A stretch of 64,000 nucleotides of DNA from Parietaria judaica (Eukaryota > Streptophyta > Magnoliopsida > Rosales > Urticaceae). Below the pieces are notes generated by a model, which was not told where the DNA came from, ran no database searches, and saw only the letters and a list, made by a program, of their open reading frames with translations. Where the stretch lies: contig OX940860.1 of the NCBI GenBank assembly GCA_954871525.1, forward strand, positions 53,246,724-53,310,723, read 5' to 3'. A program made the translations under genes and the position numbers. This document shows positions 1 through 9,297 of this stretch, piece by piece. Within the stretch, counting starts at the first letter, position 1. Every line of letters starts with the position of its first letter.

Positions 1-2
1 GT

Positions 3-394
3 AAGTTCTGCACTTACCACAACTATAACGGCCATGCCACTGAGGATTGCGCCATGCTGAAGAAGGAGCTCCAGAGAAGATACACGCAGGGGGAGATCAA
101 AGACCTCACGTACAAACCTTCCGTGCCTTGGAATAACGATAACATGGCATGGCAAAACCGGCAAGAGGAACCGACGCACAACGAGGGAAACGATCAAGAC
201 GGAGCAAAGAGAAATCTGGCGATCGAGCCGCCGACGGCAAGGCACGTCGAGGGAGAACGACCGGCCTCAAGGATGAGAATTGAGCTGATCATGGGCGAAT
301 CACGGTTCTACAAAGATTCGGTCAACAGCATCAAAGCTTATCAGCGAAGGGGGAATGAGCACAGCCAAAGAGACGTGACGAGGACTGTGCTGAT
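3..394 (+). pseudogene. Element A gag C-terminal region
   Basis: The frame that is open from position 3 begins with a zinc-knuckle-like Cys/His stretch (C-x2-H-x4-H-x4-C, first Cys near 9) followed by charged, Arg/Glu-rich sequence. This is typical of the gag-protease junction of Tat-type gypsy polyproteins. The N-terminal capsid part is outside the window. The reading frame shifts near 390 into the protease frame. The next ATG in this frame (54) is internal and not a real start. Confidence 0.7.
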
Positions 395-1006
395 ATGCAC
401 GACGACGCTCTGGTCCTCGAACTCAACATCGGTCGCTGCGAGGTTTGCCGCATCCTCGTTGACAACGGAAGCTCGATCAACGTCATTTTTTATGAGTGCT
501 TGATGAAGATGGGTATCGAGGGACTCACGATCGGGGGACGCCCTCGCAAGGTGTCAGGTTTTAACGGGGATGTCGCCGTCTCAATGGGGACCGTCCACCT
601 CCCGGTCTGCGCGGGGAGTGTCAACCGGATGACGGAGTTTATGGTGCTAAATGTTCCCTCGCATTTTAACATTATCCTTGGGAGACCTTGGATCCAGTCC
701 ATGAGAGCCGTGCCATCAACGTACCATCAAAGCATAAAATTCCCGGGGAAAAGAGAAGGGGAAATCGAGGAGCTCAAAGGGAGCAGGGACGCGTACCGAA
801 CCTGCTACATGATGCACCAAAAATCGATGGCTGCCGAGAAGGGAATCGGCCGGTTTATAGCAATTAGTTGCGCCCGCCCCAAGAATTCCAGGGCGGAGGA
901 AGGGGCGGAGAAAGACGGCACCAGGACAGCCAGGGTACTTAGTACGGAAGATGTCGAGGCGCAGAATGTCGAGGAAAGGAAAGGGGGGCGCAGATTGAAG
1001 AGGTAG
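395..1006 (+). pseudogene. Element A aspartic protease domain
   Basis: The translation contains HDDALV, then the active-site motif VDNGSSINVIF (D-x-G-S class with Asn in place of the usual Thr/Ser), then IILGRPW and a PSTYHQ-type stretch. Those are the standard landmarks of the retropepsin of plant Tat elements. The frame closes at 1004-1006, but the polyprotein continues one frame over from about 994 (IEEVERVCIDKSD). A one-base shift near the six-G run at 983-988 therefore separates protease from RT. The enzyme would process the Gag-Pol polyprotein; here it is a relic. Confidence 0.82.
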
Positions 1007-1775
1007 AGCGAGTCTGCATCGACAAGTCCGACCCTACTCGGACCGTCGGTATAGGCGCAGAGCTCGACCCGGAGACTAGAGCACGACTAGTCGATTTCCT
1101 AAAGAGGAATCGGGGAAGTTTCGCTTGGTCTCACAAAGACATGCCGGGGATCGACTCTTCGGTGACAGCTCATCGCCTCAACACTGATCCGAGGCACAAG
1201 CCCGTTGTGCAATAAAGGAGAAAAATGGCCCCCGATAGAAACAAGATCATTAACGACGAAGTAGGTAAGCTGCTCTCGATGGGTACCATTCGAGAGGTAA
1301 AATATCCCGAGTGGCTGGCTACCACAGTCGTCGTAAAGAAGAAGAATGGCAAATGGCGAGTGTGCGTGGACTTCATCGACCTCAAACGAGCCTTCCCGAA
1401 AGACAGTTTCCCGATGCCGCATATAGATCGCCTCGTCGAGGCCACCCACGGCTATGAACTTCTCAGCTTTATGGACGCTTACTCCGGGTACCACCAAATA
1501 AGGATGCACCCGGAAGACGAAGAGAAGACCGCCTTCATCAGCGAGAGGGGCACGTACTGCTACAAAGTCATGCTCTTCGGATTGAAGAACGCCGGAGCGA
1601 CTTACCAGAGGCTGGTGACAATGATGTTCCACAAGCTGATCGGGAAGAGCATGGAGGTATACATCGACGATATGGTTGTTAAATCCTTGAAGGCGGCGGC
1701 GCACATCGAGCACCTGGAGGAGTGTTTCGAGATTCTGAACCAGCACAGGATGAAGCTGAACCCCCCCCCCCCCCC
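994..1775 (+). pseudogene. Element A reverse transcriptase, 5' part
   Basis: The frame from 994 encodes the linker with RTVGIGAEL, a Ser-Phe-Ala-Trp-Ser-His stretch and HRLNTDP. It has an in-frame TAA at about 1213 where the family usually has Lys, and then the RT fingers/palm: WRVCVDFIDLKRAFPKD, the LMLFG-like VMLFGLKNAGATYQ, and the catalytic YIDDMVVKS near 1660. The frame is lost in a C15 homopolymer at 1761-1775 and resumes in another frame at KCTFGMSSRKFLGH. The poly-C replaces a short Pro/Lys-coding stretch. It could be a real expansion or an assembly error. Confidence 0.88.
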
Positions 1776-4321
1776 AAGTGCACTTTCGGTATGTCCTCAA
1801 GAAAATTCTTGGGCCACATGGTCACTCGGCGAGGAGTCGAAGCCGACCCCGAGCAGATTGAGGTAATAAAGAGCATGCCCTCGCCCCGAAATCGACGAGA
1901 GATTCAGAGATTGACCGGGAGGATCGCTGCTCTGAACCGATTTATCTCACGATCGGCCGACAAGACTCTCCTTTTCTACGAACTACTAAGGAAGAACAAG
2001 AAGTTTGAGTGGACCGAGAAGTGCGAAGAGGCCTTCCAGGCATTAAAGTCCTATCTATCATCACTGCCTATCATGAAAAATCCAAAGCCGGGGGAACCTT
2101 TGTATTTATACATTGTCGTGTCCGACCACGCAATCAGCCAGGTGCTTGTACGAGAGGAGAATGGGGAGCAGAAGCCGGTTTCCTACATCAACAGGAAGCT
2201 CCTCGATGCCGAGACAAGGTACCCTCAAGCCGAGAAGCTCGCCTTGGCAGTATACGACGCGTCGGAGAGATTGAAGCATCACTTCCAAGCCCACACCATC
2301 GTCGTCATGACCGACAGACCGATCCATTCTATCATCCACGGCCCGAGCCAGTCGGGAAGGATCACAAAGTGGTCTATAAAACTAGGAGCATACGATATTG
2401 AGTACAAGCTTCGGACGAGCCTCAAGTCTCAAATGCTCGCTGACTTCCTCATCGAATTACCAAAGGAGCCGGTGGACCCCAACAACGAAGCCGGCATCTG
2501 GAAATTACAAGTCGACGGATCTGCGACAGCACAAGGATCTAGAGTGGGGATCAGAATCGTCTCCTCTATAGAAGACGTGATAGAAAAAGCTTGTCGCCTC
2601 GCCTATCGTTCCACCAACAACGAGTCAGAGTATGAAGCGCTCATCATCGGGATGCAATCATCCTTAGCGATCGGGGAAAGGAACTTGCACGCTTTCTCAG
2701 ATTCACAGTTGGTAGTAAAGCAAGTCAACAGGGAATATGAGAAGAACAAAAAACGAATGGAGGCTTACGCAGGAGTGGTTGATGCTTTCTCGAGAAAGTT
2801 CGACTACTTCAGCTTGACACAGGTGACGCGAGGAGACAACACCCACGCCGACGCACTGGCAAGCCTGGGTTCAACGACTGAAGTCGGTGAACTGAGGTCG
2901 GTCACGGTGGAGACAGTGGAGAAGCCAAGCATCCGGAGAGAAGAAGGCCCAGCGAGGAAGAGGGCTAAGGGGAAGGAAGAGGCCGAGGAGGTAAAGGCTG
3001 GCGAGGCCAACATGAATGAGATCGAGGACGACGAGGACGAAGATGAGAAGCGGGGAGTCGTAGACGATGAAGCAGAAGATTGGCGGACGCCCCTCCGAAG
3101 GTACATCCTTGAAGTAATGCTGCCCGAGAATCCGCAAGAGTCCAGAAAGATCAAGTCAAAAGGCTCCAAGTACACCGTCCTTGATAACGTACTTTATCTG
3201 AAGAGCTTCGCGGGTCCCTACTTAAGATGCCTTGGCAAGAAAGAGGCTGAGTACGTCATGCGGGAGATCCATAGTGGGGATTGCGGAAATCACTCTGGCG
3301 GACGATCCTTGCTTAGAAAGACTACGCCGCAAGGTTTCTTTTGGGAAACCATGGTCGCCGATTGCATCGACCACGCCAAGAGATGCGAGAAATGTCAGCT
3401 ACACGCGCCAGTGATCAACTGTCAGGCGGAGGAACTCTCCATGGTCTCGGTGCCTTACCCGTTCATGAAGTGGTCAATGGACATCGTCGGCCCCATGCCC
3501 ATCGGCACGCGGCAGAAGAGGTTCATGCTCGTCGTCACAGATTTCTTCACCAAATGGACGGAGGCTGAGGCCTACGCCAACATCAAGGATTCTGACTTCG
3601 AAAGCTACGTTTGGAAGAACGTGATTACTCGCTTCGGATTGCCTAGGGAGATAATCGCTGATAACGGATCTCAGTTCATCTCAAAGAGGTTCGGAGATTT
3701 CTGCAAACGATGGAGGATAAAGCTCAACACGTCAATGCCAAGATACCCCCAAGGCAACGGGAACGCCGAGGCGGTTAACCAAACCATCGTCGACAACATC
3801 AAGAGAAGGCTCGACGAAAAGAAAGGGCTGTGGGCGGACGAGCTGCCAGGAGTACTATGGGCTTATCGGACAACCCCTCATTCCGCAACCAGCGAGACAC
3901 CCTTCGCTTTGGCCTTCAGAGTGGAGGCTGTGATCCCAGCAGAGGTTGACATCCCGAGCCTTTGTCGGACTCTAGCCCCCAGCAGCGAGGAGGACAACGA
4001 ACAGAACCTCCTCCATCAGCTCGATCACATCGACGAAAGGCACGAGCAAGCGAGCATGCACATTGCCAACTATCAGAACACGATCGCGCGTTTCTACAAC
4101 AAGAAAGTACGCTCGAGGAGATTCAGAGTCGGGGAAATGGTCCTCCGATGAGTTTTTCAGAACACCATCGAGGCAAATGCTGGAAAGCTAAGGTAGACTT
4201 GGGAGGGTCCTTACATAGTCACCAACGTCATCAGGACAGAAGTCTATGAGCTCAAGAACACTGAGGGCGCAAAAGTAATACGGAGTTGGAACGTGAAGCA
4301 CTTAAAGAAGTTCTACCAGTA
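1776..4321 (+). pseudogene. Element A RT end, RNase H, archaeal-type RNase H and integrase
   Basis: One long frame is open to 4151. Domains in order are: RT thumb (KFLGHMVTRRG, from 1809); pol RNase H (YLYIVVSDHAISQVL at 2102 to about 2340); a second RNase H of the RVT_3/archaeal type (LQVDGSATA at 2506, ESEYEAL, FSDSQLVVKQV, to about 2870); an acidic linker; the integrase zinc-binding region (H-x-H and CEKC, 3270-3400); and the integrase core with Asp in MDIVGPMP (3479), Asp in IADNGSQF (3658) and Glu in GNAEAVN (3766). TGA at 4149-4151 and TAG near 4194 interrupt the C-terminal RRFRVGE/WEGPYIV region. The natural end is the TAG at 4319-4321. Both the dual RNase H and the integrase triad are intact here. 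Confidence 0.9.
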
Positions 4322-5669
4322 GCCTCGTCTCTCCGTTTTTCTCTCTTTTCATGCTCGTAGATTTTATTTTTTCCCATTGAAACGTATACCCCTCCCCAAA
4401 GCAAAAAGCCCATTCATCAAGCCCACGCAAAATCTCGGCCCAGATGGCAAAATAGTGTCCAAACAACACTAAACAGCAGCACGACAAGTAGTTCAACCCG
4501 GGAACGACAAACCTAAAAAAGCCTCACTTTATTCGAAATCACACACACTCTCTCTCTTTTTTTCCGAAACCTCTCTCTTAGGATCTCTCAGGCGATGCAG
4601 ACTCCGCCGACTACTGATGACGCTACAACGGTACACCGAACAAGTTAAGTTTTGTTGTGGGAAAGCGCCTCCAAGAGGGAGCGGCTGATGAGGGAACATG
4701 CTGATCGAACGACCCCAAGGAATGAGATGGAGAGATGGAAGATGGAGATTGCTCTTGCGGAGTACCGAGATTCCGTAGCTTTATCGGCCCCTCCAGCCAC
4801 TCCCGAAATACAGGTGATGCAGACCCCGCCAATTGTCGATGACGCTCCGGTGGCTCACCGGACTCGCGCCAGAACCAACCGAGCCCAACTATGGAAAAGC
4901 GCCTCCAAGAGGGAGCGACTGATGAAAGAAGCTGCGGATCGGACGACTCCGAGGAACGAGATGGAGAGGTGGAAGATGGAAATTGCCCTCCCTGAGTATC
5001 GAGCCTCTGTGGCCTCCTCAGCCCTTCCAGTTTCCCCCGAAACCCAGGATCGAGATTAAGCTACGAATCGATCCCCTGCCAACTCGGAACATCAACGGGA
5101 GGATCAACGGTCAATGATCTAAATATTTCCTTTTTTACCTTTGGGGGAATTCCCGACCCCTCTTGTTCAGGGCTATTTTTTGCATGGCCTCGACTTTTAT
5201 TGAACTGATTTGGAGTTTTCTGTTATGCATAACCTTTTTCTTTGTCTCGGACTCGAGGAGAAGGTAAAGAAAATATATATATAAGTATACATACATAAAG
5301 GCGAGAGTGCGTAAGAGAAACTGCTCGGTGAGAGTGCCGGGCAGGAAGAAAAAGAAAAGACATATATATACGGCTAGGGCGCCGAGCAAGCCCATACCGG
5401 CGAGAGTGCCAAGAAAATTAAATATATTTACGGCTAAGGGCGCCGAGCAAGCCCGTACCGGCGAGAGTGCCGAGAAAACTAAGAAAATATATATATGTAT
5501 ATATGCATAAAGGCGAGAGTGCCTAAGAGAAACTGCCTGGTGAGAGTGTCGAACAGAAAGAAAAATAAGAGAAAAGTATAGGACTAGAATGCTCAAAGCG
5601 AGCCCGTCGTCGCAAGGAGCATGTAGCCAGCTGGAAGAAGTTTACTGCTGTACTCGTTCTTTATTTTAC
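4322..5669 (+). other. Element A 3' non-coding region with internal repeats
   Basis: This lies between the pol stop and the polypurine tract. It contains a duplicated block of about 220 bp (4590-4810 and 4811-5045) that encodes the repeated frame described separately. It also has two copies each of 'gcgccgagcaagcccrtacc' (5380-5400, 5437-5460) and of a unit with 'aaggcgagagtgc' (about 5298, 5510), separated by short TA runs. Long repeat-rich 3' regions are usual for Tat elements. I see no host gene. Confidence 0.7.
4652..5059 (+). CDS. Duplicated ORF of unknown function in element A 3' region
   Basis: The frame is open for 135 codons and consists of two similar ~70-residue units. Each carries SASKRERLM, then RTTPRNEMERWKMEIAL, then EYR-SVA. 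The second unit is preceded by HRTRARTNRAQLW. I do not recognise the family. The basic and charged character and low complexity could suit an RNA-binding or gag-like accessory protein, but that is speculation. The upstream half of the first unit (4590-4651) is interrupted by a stop at 4647, so the duplicated DNA rather than the ORF is the firm observation. Confidence 0.3.
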   Translation: MLWESASKRERLMREHADRTTPRNEMERWKMEIALAEYRDSVALSAPPATPEIQVMQTPPIVDDAPVAHRTRARTNRAQLWKSASKRERLMKEAADRTTPRNEMERWKMEIALPEYRASVASSALPVSPETQDRD

Positions 5670-5703
5670 CAAGTGTATACACTTGATAAAATGGGGGACT
5701 ATC
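5670..5703 (+). promoter_or_regulatory. Element A palindrome and polypurine tract before 3' LTR
   Basis: A perfect 16-bp palindrome, caagtgtatacacttg (5670-5685), is followed by ataaaatgggggactatc and then the LTR start TGTTAAGG. The purine-rich aaaatggggga is the expected plus-strand primer. Element B has the same arrangement at 12619-12653, with an imperfect palindrome. Confidence 0.7.
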
Positions 5704-6451
5704 TGTTAAGGTCGGATTTGGTCAAATCCATCCTCAACACAACTCATGTCGTTTTTCCCATAAACGACATAAGAGAGGGCGAGGAAGATCATTGCCCGAA
5801 GGTCAAACGAGGTGCATCCTTGAGGATGATTATCTCCGAGGAGGTTTAACCGCGAGGAGGTGTGGCCGCGAAGTGTCCCATCACGCTCGACGAGGAACTT
5901 CGTCATGATGAATTGTGCATAGCCGAATGACGGCTGACGGGATGCGCATTTAATGGTGCTCACCTACTCACTCGATGAGAGGCATCAGCGACGAAGCTTG
6001 CAGAGCCGAATGACGGCTGACGGGATGCGCATTTAATGAAGCTCACCTACCCATAATGGTAGTCTGCTTGGAAGTGACATAAAGCATGATTTAACCATGC
6101 TTCCCTCAAATCAATCTGGGAAGCGAATGATTAAAAAGGGAAAAAGGCGGGAAAGATGCGAGGGGGACATAATGTAAACTCTATAAAAGGCAAGATAAGC
6201 CTCGTTTGTAAGGGTTCAGAAAAATAGGGAAGAAAGCCAGAGAGAAAGTAGAATATCCTGCAATAGAAAGGCTGAGGAAATAGAGAAAGTCATTGTTCTT
6301 GATCCTTCAACTATCCAGCTATTCAACGAAAGGAAACCGAGCTCATATCAGAAATATAATAAAACAAAGATATTCATTGATCATTGTTCTTAACTTTTTC
6401 ATTGTGTTTATCTTTGTGACTGGAAAAGGGCGGTGAAAATCGCCCTCTACA
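5704..6451 (+). repeat. 3' LTR of element A
   Basis: It begins TGTTAAGGTCGGAT and ends CTCTACA. Homologous LTRs are at 12654-13379 and 46088-46924. A TATA box (ctataaaagg, 6181-6190) is followed by gcaagataagcctcg, conserved in all three. Two diverged copies of an ~80-bp unit (gaatgacggctgacgggatg...) lie upstream at about 5920-6050. The window contains only this LTR of A, so no target-site duplication can be tested. Confidence 0.88.
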
Positions 6452-8253
6452 GTCACCGCCAATAATGACCAAGCTGACGTCAGGGGAACAGTTGTACTTA
6501 TATGTAGCGGTGTCGGACGAAGCAGTCAGCAAAGTGCTGGTCTGAGAGGACAAGGGAGAGCATAGGTCCGTCTCCTACATCAGCCGTAAGCTCCTCGACG
6601 CGGAGAAGAGATACCCGCAAGTAGAGAAGCTAGCCCTAGCCTTGTTCAAAGCATCGATGAAACTACGGCATCATTTCCAGGCCCACACCATCATCGTCAT
6701 GACAGAAACGCCGATACGCTCCATCACACACAACCCCAACCAGTCGGGAAGAATGACGAAGTGGTCCATCAGGCTGGGTGCATAGAACGTGGAATACCGA
6801 GTCCGGGCGAGCCTTAAATCCCAGGTGTTAGCGGACGATCACGGTGGAAACAGTCAAGAAACCAAGCATCCCGCGAGAAGAACGACCCGAAAGGAAAAAG
6901 GTTAGAGTCGGCAGTAGGAACAAAGAATATAAGAGTGGCGACACCAACATCCACGACATCGAGGGAGTCAACGATCGGGAGGAAGACCAAGGCTTAGTCA
7001 ATGACGATGAAGCCGACGACTCGCGAACCCCCCTTTGTGAATACATCCTCGACGGCACCCTCCCTGAAGATCAACAAGAGGCAAGAAAGATCAAGGTGAA
7101 GAGCTCCAGGTACACGGTCCTGCAACAAAAACTGTACAGGAGGAGCTTTGTCGGACCATATCTGAGGTGCCTGGGCGAGAAGGAGGTCGAGTACGTGCTG
7201 CGTGAAATCCAAGGCGGGGAGTACGGAAATCATTCCGGCGAACGATCATTGCTACGGAAGGCCAAGAAGCAGGGATTCTTATGGGAAACTATGGTCGTAG
7301 ACTATAACAACAATGCCAAGAAGTGCGACAAGTGCCAGCGCGCCCCCGCCATCAAGGGCCCGGCAGAGGAGGAGTTATTAGCGGTATTCGTCCCGTATCC
7401 ATCTATGAAGTGGTCCGTCGGACCCATGCCCGTAAGGAGAAAGCAGAAGAGATTCATGCTCGTGATCACGGATTTCTTCACAAAATGGACAGAGGCTCAA
7501 TCCTACGCCAACATGAAGGACTCTGATGTCGAAAGCTACGTCTGGAAGAACATCCTCACCTGCTTCGGGCTACTAAGAGAAATAATCGCCGACAACAGTT
7601 CCCAGTTCATCTCAAGACGCTTCCGGGACATCTGCAGGCGTTGAAGAATCAAGCTTAACACCTTGACGCCTCGATACCTGCAAGGTAACGGGAACGCTGA
7701 GGCAGTTAACAGGACCATAGTCGACACCATCAAGAAGGAGCTTGACGAGAAGAAAAGACTCTGGGCGGAAGAATTGCCGGGCGTACTATGGGCTTACCAA
7801 ACGACTCCATACTCGGTGACCGAAGAGTCTCCCTTTGCGTTGGTTGTCGGAGTCGAGGCGGTGATCCCGCCGGAAGTGGGAATTCCTAGCCTCAGACAGA
7901 CATTGGCCCCGCGCGATGAGGAAGCCAACGACCAGAACATGCGGCATCAATTTGACCACATCGACGAAAGGCGAGAGCAGTCGAAGGTGCACATCGCCAA
8001 CTACCAGAACACAATAGCCCGCCACTACAACAAGAGAGTTCGACCGAGGAGATTTAGAGTGGGTGAATTTGTTCTCATGCGAGTTTTCCAGATTACGGCT
8101 GAGATCAACGCTGGAAAGCTAGGGCAGAGTTGGGAAGGGTCATACCTGGTGGCAGGGATCTTCAAGCCAAGCGTCTATGAGCTCAAGAACTCGGAGGGAG
8201 CGAAGGTGATACGAAGCTGGAACGTGAGGCACCTGAAGAAGTATTACCAGTAG
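6452..8253 (+). pseudogene. Element B RNase H and integrase remnant
   Basis: Pol RNase H (6470-6720) has stops at 6544 and 6784. At about 6834 the text jumps from LKSQVLAD directly to the acidic linker TVETVKKPSIPREE. Compared with A, about 455 bp spanning the whole archaeal-type RNase H is missing. The integrase follows: HSGE/CDKC zinc-binding part, then MKWSVGPMP where A has MKWSMDIVGPMP, so the nine bases carrying the first catalytic Asp are deleted (near 7415). IIADNSSQF and GNAEAVN retain the other two acidic residues. A TGA at 7642 splits the core. The C-terminal part (RRFRVGEFVLMRVFQ to LKKYYQ) is open to the stop at 8251-8253. Confidence 0.88.
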
Positions 8254-9035
8254 CCGCAACGGCTGTTCCTTATGTGTAGTTCGACAACTTATGCCCACCC
8301 TACCATTTTCATATGTATCAAGAAATCTATAATTCTACTCCTAAACTAGAACTTATGACTTTTTATTTTCATAAAGCACCTAACCTACAGGGAGAACAGC
8401 CAGGCGAAGGGTGCAACGCCTACGACAGAAACCAAAAGCCAAAGGGTGCGGAGCCATTGATCAACGACGCAATGCCGATAAGACAATAAAAGAGGCGCAA
8501 TGCCCACGATCGAGGCCCAATTCCCATAGGGCGCAATGCCATCGATCGACGGCGCAATGCCAAGAAAACAAGAAAAGAGACGCAATGCCCAAACGATCGA
8601 GGCGCAATGCCCAATAGGGCACAATGCCATCGATCAATGGTGGAATGCCGAGAATAAAAAACTACAAGGCTCAATGCCACGGAGGGTCCTGGAAACTACC
8701 GGAAAGACGGGAAGACCAGCGACGCCTACCGAAAATGCACCGGGGGACCCCAAGCCTAGCCTTGGCAGCGACCCTAAGCAAGTAGAAGTCGATCTGTCGC
8801 AAGTGAACCCGACGAGGGCCACTTAGTGATCTTTGATCACGACCAACGTGCTGCCAGTAGAGGACGCCTTACTGATGAGCACGGTCTTTTAAAAATAAAA
8901 GGCGCAAAGCTTGTCTTTTAATAAAAATCGACGGCGCATCGCGGAAGGGCGCGTGGCCTATCATTTCAAAAATCGACGGCGCAACGCTGAAAGGCGCGAG
9001 GCCTATCTTTAAAAAAAGAGGGGGGGGGGGAGGAA

Positions 9036-9101
<66 letters not shown>

Positions 9102-9297
9102 ACACCACGTCGCAGTAATGAGCGTAATAATAAAGTAATACAAGAGATGCAACACAACAAAAGGAGTGTATTCATAGTTCTACATGTGATTACAAAATTA
9201 CAGGACTTGACTCGACAGGCGTTGCGCTCCGCTGAATTAGATTTCTCACAACAAACCGAGTAGCAGGCTCGGGCACTCAGAAGGTCTTGGCTGCCAC
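8254..9297 (+). other. Element B 3' region, repeat-rich non-coding
   Basis: Many copies of a short motif gcgcaatgcc or variants occur at 8470-8680, often with a nearby cgatcgacgg or catagggc. A related set (cgacggcgcatcgc, cgacggcgcaacgc) lies at 8930-9000. A G10 run, CA repeats and a TA microsatellite occupy 9018-9098. ORFs here run through simple repeats and are not credible genes. Confidence 0.65.

Larger units (their letters stand above)
1..6451 (+). mobile_element. Element A: Ty3/gypsy Tat-lineage LTR retrotransposon, 3' part
   Basis: The order on the plus strand is gag C-terminus, aspartic protease, reverse transcriptase, RNase H, a second archaeal-type RNase H, integrase, a long 3' region, a polypurine tract and a 3' LTR (5704-6451). 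The extra RNase H between pol RNase H and integrase is the known hallmark of the plant Tat lineage. The 5' LTR and most of gag lie left of the window. Frameshifts near 390, 985 and 1761-1775 and stops near 1213, 4149 and 4194 make it non-functional. Directly after its 3' LTR the sequence enters the RNase H of another Tat element (B), so A is nested in B. Confidence 0.9.

Noticed and set aside
5135..5596. 153-codon minus-strand ORF in element A 3' region
   Set aside because: It runs through TA-rich and GC-repeat sequence in a retrotransposon UTR; hydrophobic low-complexity product, no family resemblance.
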